Origin: Phycisphaeraceae bacterium
Lineage (GTDB): Bacteria; Planctomycetota; Phycisphaerae; Phycisphaerales; UBA1924
Assembly (NCBI GenBank): GCA_019636615.1
Contig: JAHBXF010000002.1
Span: 312,001-376,000, forward strand
Direction: 5' to 3'
DNA length: 64,000 nt
Each line of letters opens with the position of its first letter. Position 1 is the stretch's first letter. The translations under genes were made by a program, and so were the position numbers. Below the pieces are notes generated by a model. It did not search any database. It saw only the letters and a program-made list of their open reading frames with translations, and was not told the origin of the DNA. Below, in pieces: positions 44,008-53,265 of the stretch.

Positions 44008-44311
44008 GTATATGTATGGTATCGCAGGAAACCCCCTGCCGATGCCCATACGGAAGAATCCAGTTGAACTGAATGCACCGGGGGGTGCGATATGCTGGCA
44101 TTCCCCGAACAACCGCGGTATGCTGGTCGAATGGAAGTGTGGACGTGCCGGGCAGGCACGCGCGCTTTCACGGCCGCATGCGTCCGCGGTGTCATGGGTT
44201 GATGCAGGAAGGTGTTGCAAGAAGTAGATTGCACATCGAAGTGAGAGCGCCGGGCGATGAAGCGCCGGCAAGACACCACGAAGCGGGCACACACGGGAGC
44301 CAGAGGCGTTT
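44008..44311. other. Intergenic region between pilT and second pilB
   Basis: 304 bases with no credible gene. It contains two copies of TATGCTGG (44091-44098 and 44119-44126) 28 bases apart, each preceded by a G/C-rich stretch, either of which could be part of a -10 region. A separate promoter for the second pilB-like gene is plausible but unproven. Confidence 0.35.
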
Positions 44312-46048
44312 ATGGGCATAGATCCGGCAGAACTCAAGGGCAGGAAGATCGGTCGCGTGCTGACGAAGCTGGGGAAGGTGTCGCGCGAACAGGTTCACGA
44401 GGCGCTTGAGGTTCAGAAGACGCGCAAGGCCAAGTTGGGGCAGATTCTGGTTGAACTGGGCCGATGCTCGGCCACGGACGTCGCGGAGGGGCTTGCCGGG
44501 CAGGCGGGGATGTCGTACATGCACCTGAAAGACTTCGAGGTGCCCGAGAACTGCCGCGGGTTGATCCCGTCGGAGAACGTGCGGACCTACGACGTGATCC
44601 CGATCGAGTACAACGCAACGTCGCGTCGGCTGAAGATCGCGATGAAGACGCCGGACAACTTCCGCGCCGTCGACGACCTGAGCCTGCTGATGGGGTTCAA
44701 GGTTGACGCGGTGGTCGCTGACCCGGCGGTGATCGACGCGAACATCAAGAAGTTCTTCTCGAAGAAGGAGTCTGTGACGGACCTTGTCAGCCAGATGAAG
44801 GTTGACGACAAGTTCCAGAAGATCGGCGGGCGCAGCGACGCCTCGATCGACCTCGACGCGTTGATGGACGCGGCCAACGACAACAACGTGATCAAACTGC
44901 TGAACCTGGTTCTGATGCAGGCGATCAACGACCGGGCGAGCGATATCCACTTCGAGCCCTTCGAGAACGAGTTCAAGATGCGATACCGCATCGACGGCGT
45001 GCTCTACGAGATGACGCCCCCCTCCAAGCAGTTGGGGCCCGCGATCACGAGCCGCGTGAAGGTCATGGCCGGGCTGGACATCGCCGAGCGGCGGCTGCCC
45101 CAGGACGGCCGCATCGAACTGAACCTCAACGGCAAACCCGTGGACATGCGTGTGGCGATTCTGCCCACGATCTACGGCGAGTCGTGCGTGATGCGCGTGC
45201 TCGACCGCGCGAACGTGGAGTTGTCGCTCGACCGCATCGGCCTGAGGGCGAGCGACTACGAAACGTTCGACCGCTTGATCAACAAGCCCAACGGCATCGT
45301 GACGGTGACGGGCCCGACGGGCTCGGGCAAGACGACGACGCTCTACGCCGCGCTGGCGAAACTCAACGACATCGAGACGAAGATTCTGACGGTCGAAGAC
45401 CCGGTCGAGTACGACATCGACGGGCTCTGCCAGGTGCAGGTCAACGAAGAGGCGGGGCTGACGTTCGCCAAGGCGCTGAGGTCGTTCCTGCGTCAAGACC
45501 CGGACATCATCCTGGTGGGCGAGATCCGCGACCTGGAGACGGCGCAGATCGCGGTGCAGGCGTCGCTGACAGGCCACCTGGTGCTGAGCACGCTGCACAC
45601 CAACGACGCGCCGAGTTCGATCATCCGCCTTGTAGACCTCGGCATGGAGCCGTTCCTCCTGACCGCAACGATGGAGGGCGTGGTCGCGCAGCGTCTGGTG
45701 CGCACCATCTGCCAGAAGTGCAAAGAGGAGTACGAGCCCAAGGAAGAGGAACTGATGGAGCTGAACATGCTCCCCGAGCATGTCCGCGGGAAGAAGTTCT
45801 TCCGCGGGCGCGGGTGCGACAACTGCAACCGCTCGGGATACCGCGGCCGCATGGCCCTCTTCGAGATCATGACCATCGACGATGAACTCCGCGAGATGGT
45901 GATGAAGCAGGCGAACACCACGGTGCTGCGTGCCCACGCGCGAAAGCGCGGGATGACCTCGCTGCGTGAGTCCGGGTTGATGGCGATTTACGACGGCATG
46001 ACGACCATCGACGAGGTGGTGCGTGAGACATTGTCGGACGAGGATTGA
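44312..46048 (+). CDS. Type IV pilus/type II secretion assembly ATPase (PilB/GspE), second copy
   Basis: 578 residues. MshEN-like N-terminus (RKIGRVLTKLGKVSREQVHE, then LGQILVELGRCSATDVAEGL), then ASDIHFEPFENEFKMRYRID, Walker A GPTGSGKTTT near 334-343, Asp box VEDPVEYDIDG, Walker B IILVGEIRDLE, His box LTGHLVLSTLHTNDAPSS, and zinc pairs CQKC and CDNC. It resembles the first copy in every functional motif but differs clearly in sequence and lacks the DKS linker. Directly followed by the PilC/GspF gene, so it is probably the partner of that platform protein. Confidence 0.93.
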   Translation: MGIDPAELKGRKIGRVLTKLGKVSREQVHEALEVQKTRKAKLGQILVELGRCSATDVAEGLAGQAGMSYMHLKDFEVPENCRGLIPSENVRTYDVIPIEYNATSRRLKIAMKTPDNFRAVDDLSLLMGFKVDAVVADPAVIDANIKKFFSKKESVTDLVSQMKVDDKFQKIGGRSDASIDLDALMDAANDNNVIKLLNLVLMQAINDRASDIHFEPFENEFKMRYRIDGVLYEMTPPSKQLGPAITSRVKVMAGLDIAERRLPQDGRIELNLNGKPVDMRVAILPTIYGESCVMRVLDRANVELSLDRIGLRASDYETFDRLINKPNGIVTVTGPTGSGKTTTLYAALAKLNDIETKILTVEDPVEYDIDGLCQVQVNEEAGLTFAKALRSFLRQDPDIILVGEIRDLETAQIAVQASLTGHLVLSTLHTNDAPSSIIRLVDLGMEPFLLTATMEGVVAQRLVRTICQKCKEEYEPKEEELMELNMLPEHVRGKKFFRGRGCDNCNRSGYRGRMALFEIMTIDDELREMVMKQANTTVLRAHARKRGMTSLRESGLMAIYDGMTTIDEVVRETLSDED

Positions 46049-46210
46049 TCATGCCCCGGGGCGTTGCACACGGGTGCTGGCCCCTCTCTCTCGTGGGGGC
46101 CGTTGGGGTGGGTGAATGTGGTTCGGCGGGCGCTCCGAGCAGGGCCGCCCGGGCGGGAAGTCTGGAACACATACGTGCGCGGCCGAGCAGGGACGCGCAG
46201 GGGAACAGAT

Positions 46211-47500
46211 ATGGCGACGTTTGTCTATGAAGCGCTGAACTCCGCCGGCAAGCCCCAGAAGGGCACGATCGAGGCCTCGAACACCGAGGAGGCGATCGCG
46301 CGGATCAAATCTCAGGGGTATTACCCGACGAGCGTGAAGGAGCAGTCCGGCAAAAAGGCCGGCGGCCCGCCCACCGCCGAAGAGATGAAGGGGAAACTGA
46401 AGAAGAAGGGCGGCGGTTTCAGCGTTGGCCGCGTCGGCGAGAAGCAACTGACAGCCTTCACGCGCCAGTTGTCGACGCTCCAGGACGCGGGCCTGCCGCT
46501 GCTGCGCTCGCTCCAGATTCTCGAAAGCCAGCTCAAGCCGGGCAAACTCAAGAACGTTCTGATGGGCGTGTGCGAAGAGGTCGAGGGCGGCTCCTCCCTC
46601 TCCGAGGCCATGGGCAAATATCCCAAGGCTTTCAACCACCTCTACGTGAAGATGGTGAACGCGGGCGAGATCGGCGGTGTGCTGGACATCATCCTGCAGC
46701 GTCTGGCCGAGTTCATGGAAAAGAGCCAGCGCCTCAAGCGCAAGATCAAGGGCGCGATGGTCTATCCGATCGTGGTCATCGGCATCGCGGGTCTGATCCT
46801 GTCGGGCATCATGGTGTTCATCATCCCCAAGTTCGAGGAGATCTTCCGCGACTTCGGCGTGGCGCTCCCCTGGATCACGATGAAACTCATCACCACCAGC
46901 CGCTGGTTCGCAGGGACGAACCCCGGCCAGGCGATCCCCGGCGTCTTCATCGCCATGCCGGCGCCCGTGGTGGCGTGGATGCTGTGGAACCTCATCCGCA
47001 AGGCGGGCCCCGGCCGCGCGGCGACGGATTACATGATCCTCTATTCACCGATCTTCGGCAAACTGGTGCGCAAGACGGTCATCGCACGCTTCACCCGCAC
47101 GCTGGGCACGCTCATCTCGGCGGGTGTGCCCATTCTTGAGGCCGTGAAGATCACCAAGGAAACGAGCGGCAACTACGTCTTCGAGCAGGCGCTCCAGAAG
47201 GTGCACGACAGCATCCGCGAGGGCGAAGGCTTCTCAACCCCGCTGCGCGAGAGCAAGACCTGCGACGCCATCGTGGTGAACATGATCGACGTGGGCGAAG
47301 AGACGGGCGAACTGGACGCGATGCTCCTGAAAATCGCGGACAACTACGACGAAGAGGTCGACGTGGCCGTGGCGTCTCTGGTCAGCCTGCTCGAACCGCT
47401 GATGGTCGTCGTGCTCGGCGGCATCGTGGGCACGATCGTGGTCGCCATGTTCATGCCCCTGGTCGCCATGATCCAGTCTCTGCAGGGCGGCGGTATCTGA
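46211..47500 (+). CDS. pilC: Type II secretion/type IV pilus platform protein (PilC/GspF)
   Basis: 429 residues from ATG 46211; MATFVYEALNSAGKPQKGTI is the standard start, so the longer upstream frame is rejected. Two T2SF domains: first about 85-210 (FTRQLSTLQDAGLPLLRSLQ, then MVNAGEIGGVLDIILQRLAE), second about 290-415 (FTRTLGTLISAGVPILEAV, then MIDVGEETGELDAMLLKIAD). Three membrane helices at about 180, 235 and 405. It couples the ATPase to pilin assembly. An insertion rich in Lys/Gly sits at residues 45-75. Confidence 0.95.
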   Translation: MATFVYEALNSAGKPQKGTIEASNTEEAIARIKSQGYYPTSVKEQSGKKAGGPPTAEEMKGKLKKKGGGFSVGRVGEKQLTAFTRQLSTLQDAGLPLLRSLQILESQLKPGKLKNVLMGVCEEVEGGSSLSEAMGKYPKAFNHLYVKMVNAGEIGGVLDIILQRLAEFMEKSQRLKRKIKGAMVYPIVVIGIAGLILSGIMVFIIPKFEEIFRDFGVALPWITMKLITTSRWFAGTNPGQAIPGVFIAMPAPVVAWMLWNLIRKAGPGRAATDYMILYSPIFGKLVRKTVIARFTRTLGTLISAGVPILEAVKITKETSGNYVFEQALQKVHDSIREGEGFSTPLRESKTCDAIVVNMIDVGEETGELDAMLLKIADNYDEEVDVAVASLVSLLEPLMVVVLGGIVGTIVVAMFMPLVAMIQSLQGGGI

Positions 47501-47543
47501 TCAAGGCCGGGCAGCACGCCCGCCCGGGAAGGAACGCAAGACC

Positions 47544-48596
47544 ATGAAGACGCACAACAGACAAGGCTTGTCACGCGGGGCACGGGCGTTCACGCTCGTG
47601 GAACTGCTGCTGAGCGTCGCCGTCATCGCGGTGCTTGTCGGCCTGCTCATCGTGGGTTTCCGTTCCACCCGGGCCTTTGCGCGATCGGTCACCGACCGTG
47701 CCGCGGTGTCGAACGTGCGTGAGGCGGTGTCAAAGTTCACGCAGGAGTTCGGCTTCGCGCCCCCGCTGGTACGAGACCAGCACCCGGCTACGCCTGTCTG
47801 GGTCGAGGGCACAACCACCCGTCGTGTCGCGGTCTATTCGATCAGCGATCCGGCAGACCTGAACATCCTGCGGCCGGCGAATATCGCCGCGCCCGGCAGC
47901 GCCAACCCCTTCGAAGACCGCCGTTTCAGCGAGCGCACCCTGCCGTACTTCCTGGTCGGCGGGTGCGGTGTTCGCTATTACGGGCAGGGCTCAGCCCCAC
48001 CGCCCGAGGTCACCGAACTGCCCGTAGACGGCGTGCCCGGCCCGGGCTTCTACAAGCCTCGCGCCGATGGCTCGTTTGATATTGCGCCCGATGTGCTCGA
48101 CCCCTCCCGCGGCGGACGCCGCACCGCGGCGCAGGCCACGAGCCGCGCGGGCGCGAAGTACGACTCATTCGTGAACCTCGATTCGAGGTCGCTGACGCTG
48201 TTTTACACCTCCGACAACCCCGGCAACGACCTGCGCGAGGTTGTGGAACTGCGCGACGCCAAGGGTGTCGCGATCCGGTTTTATCGCTGGGTAAACCCTG
48301 ACAACGTGACGCAGGTGGAAGACTTCCGCCTGCCGCCCCTCGTGGGCCGAGACGGGCAGGCTTTCGTCGGTCGCGTCACCCCCGACGAGCGAGACCTGCG
48401 TAAAAACCCGCAACTGCGCGACGCGGTCTTTGCCGTGGTGGCCGCGGGGCCAAACGGGGCCTTCGGCGATGAGCCCGATGCCCTCCTCTTCCAGCGGCTC
48501 AACCGCCCGGTGCCCACCGGCCCCGGCGCGGCAGACGCGATTCTTAAAGCCCGGTTTGAGGCCGAGCAGGACAACATCGTGGAGGTGGGCCGATGA
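47544..48596 (+). CDS. Pseudopilin 1 (prepilin-type, GspG-like position)
   Basis: 350 residues. Prepilin peptidase site ARAFTLVELLLSVAVIAVLV: cleavage before F16 with E at +5, then a hydrophobic helix. The following 300 residues are a large globular domain (GspG is normally ~140), with no similarity I recognise. GCGVRYYGQGSAPPPEV and LFYTSDNPGNDLREVVELR are visible segments. First of five consecutive pseudopilin genes; overlaps the next by four bases (ATGA). Confidence 0.85.
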   Translation: MKTHNRQGLSRGARAFTLVELLLSVAVIAVLVGLLIVGFRSTRAFARSVTDRAAVSNVREAVSKFTQEFGFAPPLVRDQHPATPVWVEGTTTRRVAVYSISDPADLNILRPANIAAPGSANPFEDRRFSERTLPYFLVGGCGVRYYGQGSAPPPEVTELPVDGVPGPGFYKPRADGSFDIAPDVLDPSRGGRRTAAQATSRAGAKYDSFVNLDSRSLTLFYTSDNPGNDLREVVELRDAKGVAIRFYRWVNPDNVTQVEDFRLPPLVGRDGQAFVGRVTPDERDLRKNPQLRDAVFAVVAAGPNGAFGDEPDALLFQRLNRPVPTGPGAADAILKARFEAEQDNIVEVGR

Positions 48597-49771
48597 ATCG
48601 CACCAGGCGACCAACCCGGTCCGGCTTCACCATCGTTGAGTTGCTGGTGGTCATCGGCGTGGTGGTGCTGCTGATCGGCATCGCCATCCCGGCCTTCCGC
48701 AGTCTGCTCGAGTCGTCCGAGCGTTCGTTGGCCGAGAACCAGTTGCGCGTGGGCCTTTCCGCGGCGCGTGACGTGGCGATTCAATCGGCCAGCGGCGACG
48801 CGGCGGCGGTCTTCATGTTCACCCCGGGCGGTCGGATCACGATTGTTCCCTGTTTATCGGTTGGTTTTCTTGCAGATGACGTGGCGTGGCTGGATCAACC
48901 AGGATACCCCTCCCGCCCCTTACTTGGTGAACCACCCGTAAGGCGAGAGGTATTTGTCCCAGTGCCGCTGGCTGCGCCGATTCAGATGCCGCGCGGCTGG
49001 TCGGTTCGGGCGTTCACGCCCTCCAACACGGTGAGCAGCCAGGCCGGCGGGAGTGATCCGAACGGGTGGTACGAGTCCATGGCGCTGCAGAGCGCCGGAA
49101 ACGATCCCAGCCGGCAGGCGCACTGGATCTTCCCAGAGACACACTTTGTCGACTTTGGCGCGGCGAATGCTCAGGCGCGCGGCTTACAGCGGCAGACCTT
49201 CATGGTGCGGTTCAAGCACGCGACAGGCGCGCTGGACACGGGGAACCTGCTCACGGCGATCGTGGTTGACCCCGCGCCGGGCGAAACGTTCAGAACCGAA
49301 GAACCCTGGGCGAGCAACAGGCTCGACCAGGCTTCCGACCTGGCACGCACGGTCCGACGGATTCTCGGACGGCAAGGCACCCCGGCCGAGCGCGAAATTC
49401 GCCTCAAAATCATCGGTGATCAATCGCCAGATACGGTGCTGGCAAGGCCTGTGATGGAACTGGCGGTCTATTCCGAGCGCACCATGGTGGGGGGGCTGAG
49501 TCTCTCCCTGGGGGCACGGGGTGCGAACCGCGTGACCGGCACGGTGTATGCGGATCCACGGGCACCGGGGGTGCAGGGGCCGACGATCGACCTCTCACTC
49601 TTCGCCGCGGGGACCACGGCCGACACGGTTCAGAACGTGATCGGCAAGTGGATCGAGGGGCGTGCGACGGTAAACAACGCGGCCCCGACGGCGACGAACC
49701 GGGTCTCGTCGGATGCACGGATATTCACGCTCCAGCACTATCTGGGGCAGGTTCAGGAGTTGGTGCAATGA
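48593..49771 (+). CDS. Pseudopilin 2 (GspH-like)
   Basis: 392 residues. Prepilin motif SGFTIVELLVVIGVVVLLIG near the N-terminus (cleavage before F12). After the helix, SLAENQLRVGLSAARDVAIQ matches the GspH/FimT-type segment (R-x-A-x-x-A-I). The C-terminal domain is much longer than ordinary GspH. A stretch around 48841-48960 uses codons unlike the rest of the gene. Overlaps both neighbours by four bases, so the pseudopilins are translationally coupled. Confidence 0.82.
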   Translation: MNRTRRPTRSGFTIVELLVVIGVVVLLIGIAIPAFRSLLESSERSLAENQLRVGLSAARDVAIQSASGDAAAVFMFTPGGRITIVPCLSVGFLADDVAWLDQPGYPSRPLLGEPPVRREVFVPVPLAAPIQMPRGWSVRAFTPSNTVSSQAGGSDPNGWYESMALQSAGNDPSRQAHWIFPETHFVDFGAANAQARGLQRQTFMVRFKHATGALDTGNLLTAIVVDPAPGETFRTEEPWASNRLDQASDLARTVRRILGRQGTPAEREIRLKIIGDQSPDTVLARPVMELAVYSERTMVGGLSLSLGARGANRVTGTVYADPRAPGVQGPTIDLSLFAAGTTADTVQNVIGKWIEGRATVNNAAPTATNRVSSDARIFTLQHYLGQVQELVQ

Positions 49772-50949
49772 TGAAGTTCAACGAGAAGACAACCCGGAAA
49801 AGATCGGCCTTTGCCATGGGGCGGGGCCGGGTTCGCGCGTGGGCGGGGGTGGGCTTCTCGCTCATCGAGGTGCTCATCTCCATCTTCGTGCTTGCCCTGG
49901 GCCTGCTGGGCATCGCGGCGGTCTTCCCCGCGGTCGTGCGTCAGCAGCGACAGGCCACCGACACCGTGCAGGGCATCTCCATCCAGCGTTCGGTCGAGCA
50001 GTTCCTGGGAAGCCACGAGAAACTGCGCGAACGCAACGTGACCAACGCCGGCGGTCTGATCTCGCAGGGTGAAACGTCTACCCCCCTTGGCCTGCGCGGC
50101 TGGAGCGTGCTTTCAGGCGACACCACCTTCTCCCCCACCGGCCGCTGGACCCTGGCCAACACGGTGGCGGGGGATCTTCCCGTGAACTCAGGCGTGGGCC
50201 TGAACCCCACGACCGGAGCGATGTACCTCGGGCGAACCGGCACCGGGCTCAGTGTGGTCGAAATTCCTTTGGCCGATCGACTGGTGCCGCGCCCCTATTC
50301 AACGGGTGTCGAACCCCGCTTCGTGTGGGACTTTGTCGCGCGACGTGTTCCCTCGGGCCAGACCCCGCCGCCGGCGAACAGGAATGATCCAAACTCGAAC
50401 GAACTCCGCGTGCGCGCGTTCGACGACGACTCGGTGCAGGTGGCGATCTTTGTTCGCCGCATCGATACCGGCGTGCGCGTCCCCCGCGGGCGCACGCTCT
50501 CAGAAGTGCTGCTGGGTGCGCAGGGCATGCAGGCCAACGAGCGACGGTTGCCGGTCACGGTCGATGCTGTCGGCCTGCCGACTTTCGACGGACGCGTGCA
50601 GACCGGGGGCGGGTACTCGCCCATCCGCCAGATGCGTTACACCCTGGTGCCCAACGAGGCCGTCCAGGGGCGCTACCGCACAGACCTGATCGTGGCCAGC
50701 CCGACGCCCGTCGCGGCTGGGCAGTATTTCAATCAGATCGGTCAGCGCTTTGTAGACGACCTTGGCATCGTTCACGAAGTGGTCGAGATCATCCCCGACC
50801 TGGGCGCCAACGACCAGCCCGCGCTGCGCATTGACCCGCCCCTCTCGGCCGATCTTCTCGGCGGGCGGGTGGTTCCTGTTGAGCAACTGACGATGCTCTA
50901 CACCCCCCAGATCCCCGCCTCTGTTTCCGTCACCGTCGTCAAGCGATAA
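49768..50949 (+). CDS. Pseudopilin 3 (GspI/PilV-like)
   Basis: 393 residues from ATG 49768, overlapping the previous stop (ATGA); the in-frame upstream start at 49648 lies within the preceding gene. Prepilin motif GVGFSLIEVLISIFVLALGL (cleavage before F30), then LLGIAAVFPAVVRQQRQATD, the LG-x-x-A pattern of GspI/PilV. The rest is a large soluble domain ending VPVEQLTMLYTPQIPASVSV. Function: minor pseudopilin of the tip complex by analogy. Confidence 0.82.
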   Translation: MMKFNEKTTRKRSAFAMGRGRVRAWAGVGFSLIEVLISIFVLALGLLGIAAVFPAVVRQQRQATDTVQGISIQRSVEQFLGSHEKLRERNVTNAGGLISQGETSTPLGLRGWSVLSGDTTFSPTGRWTLANTVAGDLPVNSGVGLNPTTGAMYLGRTGTGLSVVEIPLADRLVPRPYSTGVEPRFVWDFVARRVPSGQTPPPANRNDPNSNELRVRAFDDDSVQVAIFVRRIDTGVRVPRGRTLSEVLLGAQGMQANERRLPVTVDAVGLPTFDGRVQTGGGYSPIRQMRYTLVPNEAVQGRYRTDLIVASPTPVAAGQYFNQIGQRFVDDLGIVHEVVEIIPDLGANDQPALRIDPPLSADLLGGRVVPVEQLTMLYTPQIPASVSVTVVKR

Positions 50950-50982
50950 CACTCACAGCGATTTCCAGCCCGGGGGCCATAG

Positions 50983-53175
50983 ATGACGCAACGACGAGAT
51001 ATCGGGCACGGCCTACGCCCAGCGGCGCGCCTCGCGGCGAGCGCGGGGCGCGGCTTCACGCTGCTTGAGATGATCGTCGCGGTCGCGGCGGTGGCGCTGG
51101 TGGCCGTGGGCCTGGCCAGCATCTTCGACGCGGTGGGCAAAACCGTCAGCGGCGGCAAGCGCGTGAGCCTGCTCAACCAATACGCCGGGCTCATCGAGAA
51201 CCAGATGCGCAGGGATTTTTCCGAGATCTCGCGCGACGGGTTCCTTGTCGTCAGGCAGCAGTTTGTTGACACCCGCCCGGGGCCCGCCGGCGACGGCCTC
51301 TTCCAGCAGGAAGGGCCAAACGCCGACATCGTCCCCCTTCACGCCGAGGACACGAGCCCCAGGCCCCGCCGTGCCGACGAGATCATTTTCTTCGTTCGCG
51401 GCAACTACCAATCGGCGCGTCAGCCCATCTCGCCCGACCTTGTCGTCACGAGCGATACGGCGATGATCTACTACGGGCACGGCCAGAAGCGCCGCCCGGA
51501 TGCGACCCGTCTTGATCCGCGCAACAACCAGCCAGACCCCAATATTTTCTTCCGCCCTCAGGTTGACGACCTGAACAACGACACCGCGCCGGGGCGGGAT
51601 GCGCGCCTCGGCCTTCCCGTGGCGGGCAACCCCAACCTCTTCGCCTCAGAGTGGACGTTGCTCCGCAAGTCCACGCTGCTGGTCAAGCCTGACGCGACCG
51701 GGGCAGACCCGGTGTCGTCTCCGCTGCGGTTCACCGACCCGGCCAACCCGAACGCCAACGACGTGCTCGACCCGGCCAACCCCGCCGCCCGGCGCAGGCT
51801 GCGCAACTATGAGTACCAGGTCAATCTGCAGCCCGCCGCGCGCAGCGTCTTCCGTTCGTTCAACCGTTTCTACCCCTTCGACATCAGCAGTCCTGCGCGG
51901 ATCGATTCCTTCCGCGAACTGCGCCGGCCGAACCTCACCTCCGGCCTGGTCGATATCGCCAGCACCGACCTCAACGAGATCCGGTCGTTCGTCAACGGGC
52001 TCAGGCTGCTGCCCGGCAGTTTCGATCCCGCAACGGCCACGGGCGCGTTCGACCTGCCTAACCAGGTGAGTTTCCATCTCTGGTGCGATCCATTCCCGTC
52101 GGCGCCCGCGGCCTGGCCGTGGCGCTACAACGTGCCGGTGAGAACGCAGCCCCCCCCTGATTTCCTCGACCGCATGCACGTCTGGATGAACGACGCCTTC
52201 CCCGGCGAGAGCCAGGCGGGGGCGCCGTGGGGCCGCACGAACGCGATGCGCGCGATGGATCCTCCCGGCGTGCGTGCCCGCTATGAGTCACAGCCGGTCG
52301 ATCTTCTCGAAGTCATCGCCGGCAACTTCGCGCAGACGGCGGGTGCCCCCGTGTCGCGCGGCCAGCAGGCCGCGTACGAACGCGCGGACCAGTTGATGCT
52401 GGCCGGCAGCGGCTTCCTGCCCCGCTGCAGCGAGTTCATTGTTGATTGGTCCTTCGGTCGCACCGACCCGGTGACGGGCGAGATCGTGTGGCACGGCCCC
52501 GCGCACCGCATCGACGTCAACCGCAACGGCACCTTCAACGACCCCGTCGATCGCTGGGCGACGCTGCCGTACCCATACAACGCTCGCTCGCAGAACCCCG
52601 CGACACAGAACCTGCTCTTCCACTCGGTCGAAGTGCCGCGGCTGCCGTACGGCATGCCGATGCAGTCTGTGCTAGATCCGAACGGCAACCCTATCCCGGG
52701 CCCCGCACCATACCAAGAGTTTGACCGCCTGCCAAGAGAGTATTTTTACTACACCCACGTGATCCAGCCCCGCCTGATCTATGGCTTCGACGCGTGGCAG
52801 CCCAACGCGCCCGTGCCCAGCGTGCTCACGTCGTACTTCGGCTACACCGACCCCACGTACAAGCAGGATGTGCTGGCCCGCCCCTCGCCACCGTACGGGC
52901 CAACTCCGCCCAACATGCTCGGCGACGGTATTGTCAATGAAGGTTGGCAGATCGACTTTAGTGGAAATGGCGAGATCGGAAGACGAACCGCCCCTGCTCC
53001 TCCAGATACGCAGGGCGAGGTCATCCCCGGCGAGCCCGCCGCCAAGTCGATTCCCTGGGCGTGGCCCCGCATGGTCCGCGTGACACTGACACTCGCCGAC
53101 GCGCTCGATCCGTCGATCGAGAGCACCTTCCAGTTCATCTTCAATGTGCCAGATGATTCGCCGATCCGCGAGTGA
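50983..53175 (+). CDS. Pseudopilin 4 (GspJ/PilW-like), 730 residues
   Basis: The prepilin site RGFTLLEMIVAVAAVALVAV (cleavage before F25) and the following LASIFDAVGKTVSGGKRVS, then NQMRRDFSEIS fit GspJ, which has a conserved R-x-D after the helix. At 730 residues it is three to four times larger than GspJ of proteobacteria; the extra part is Pro/Asp/Asn-rich beta sequence. Two short stretches (about 52640-52760 and 52925-53010) have A/T-richer codons than their surroundings. Third position in a GspH-I-J-K-like order. Confidence 0.82.
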   Translation: MTQRRDIGHGLRPAARLAASAGRGFTLLEMIVAVAAVALVAVGLASIFDAVGKTVSGGKRVSLLNQYAGLIENQMRRDFSEISRDGFLVVRQQFVDTRPGPAGDGLFQQEGPNADIVPLHAEDTSPRPRRADEIIFFVRGNYQSARQPISPDLVVTSDTAMIYYGHGQKRRPDATRLDPRNNQPDPNIFFRPQVDDLNNDTAPGRDARLGLPVAGNPNLFASEWTLLRKSTLLVKPDATGADPVSSPLRFTDPANPNANDVLDPANPAARRRLRNYEYQVNLQPAARSVFRSFNRFYPFDISSPARIDSFRELRRPNLTSGLVDIASTDLNEIRSFVNGLRLLPGSFDPATATGAFDLPNQVSFHLWCDPFPSAPAAWPWRYNVPVRTQPPPDFLDRMHVWMNDAFPGESQAGAPWGRTNAMRAMDPPGVRARYESQPVDLLEVIAGNFAQTAGAPVSRGQQAAYERADQLMLAGSGFLPRCSEFIVDWSFGRTDPVTGEIVWHGPAHRIDVNRNGTFNDPVDRWATLPYPYNARSQNPATQNLLFHSVEVPRLPYGMPMQSVLDPNGNPIPGPAPYQEFDRLPREYFYYTHVIQPRLIYGFDAWQPNAPVPSVLTSYFGYTDPTYKQDVLARPSPPYGPTPPNMLGDGIVNEGWQIDFSGNGEIGRRTAPAPPDTQGEVIPGEPAAKSIPWAWPRMVRVTLTLADALDPSIESTFQFIFNVPDDSPIRE

Positions 53176-53265
53176 ACCCCCGGGGCCCGGCGAAGCGGCA
53201 CACGACTCGCCGACACGGGGGTAGACGGTTGACCGACGATCAAACCCAGAAGGGGTGTTGTTCGC

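Noticed and set aside
44192..45937. 581-codon minus-strand open frame under the second pilB
   Set aside because: Antisense shadow of the ATPase gene; no recognisable protein sequence.
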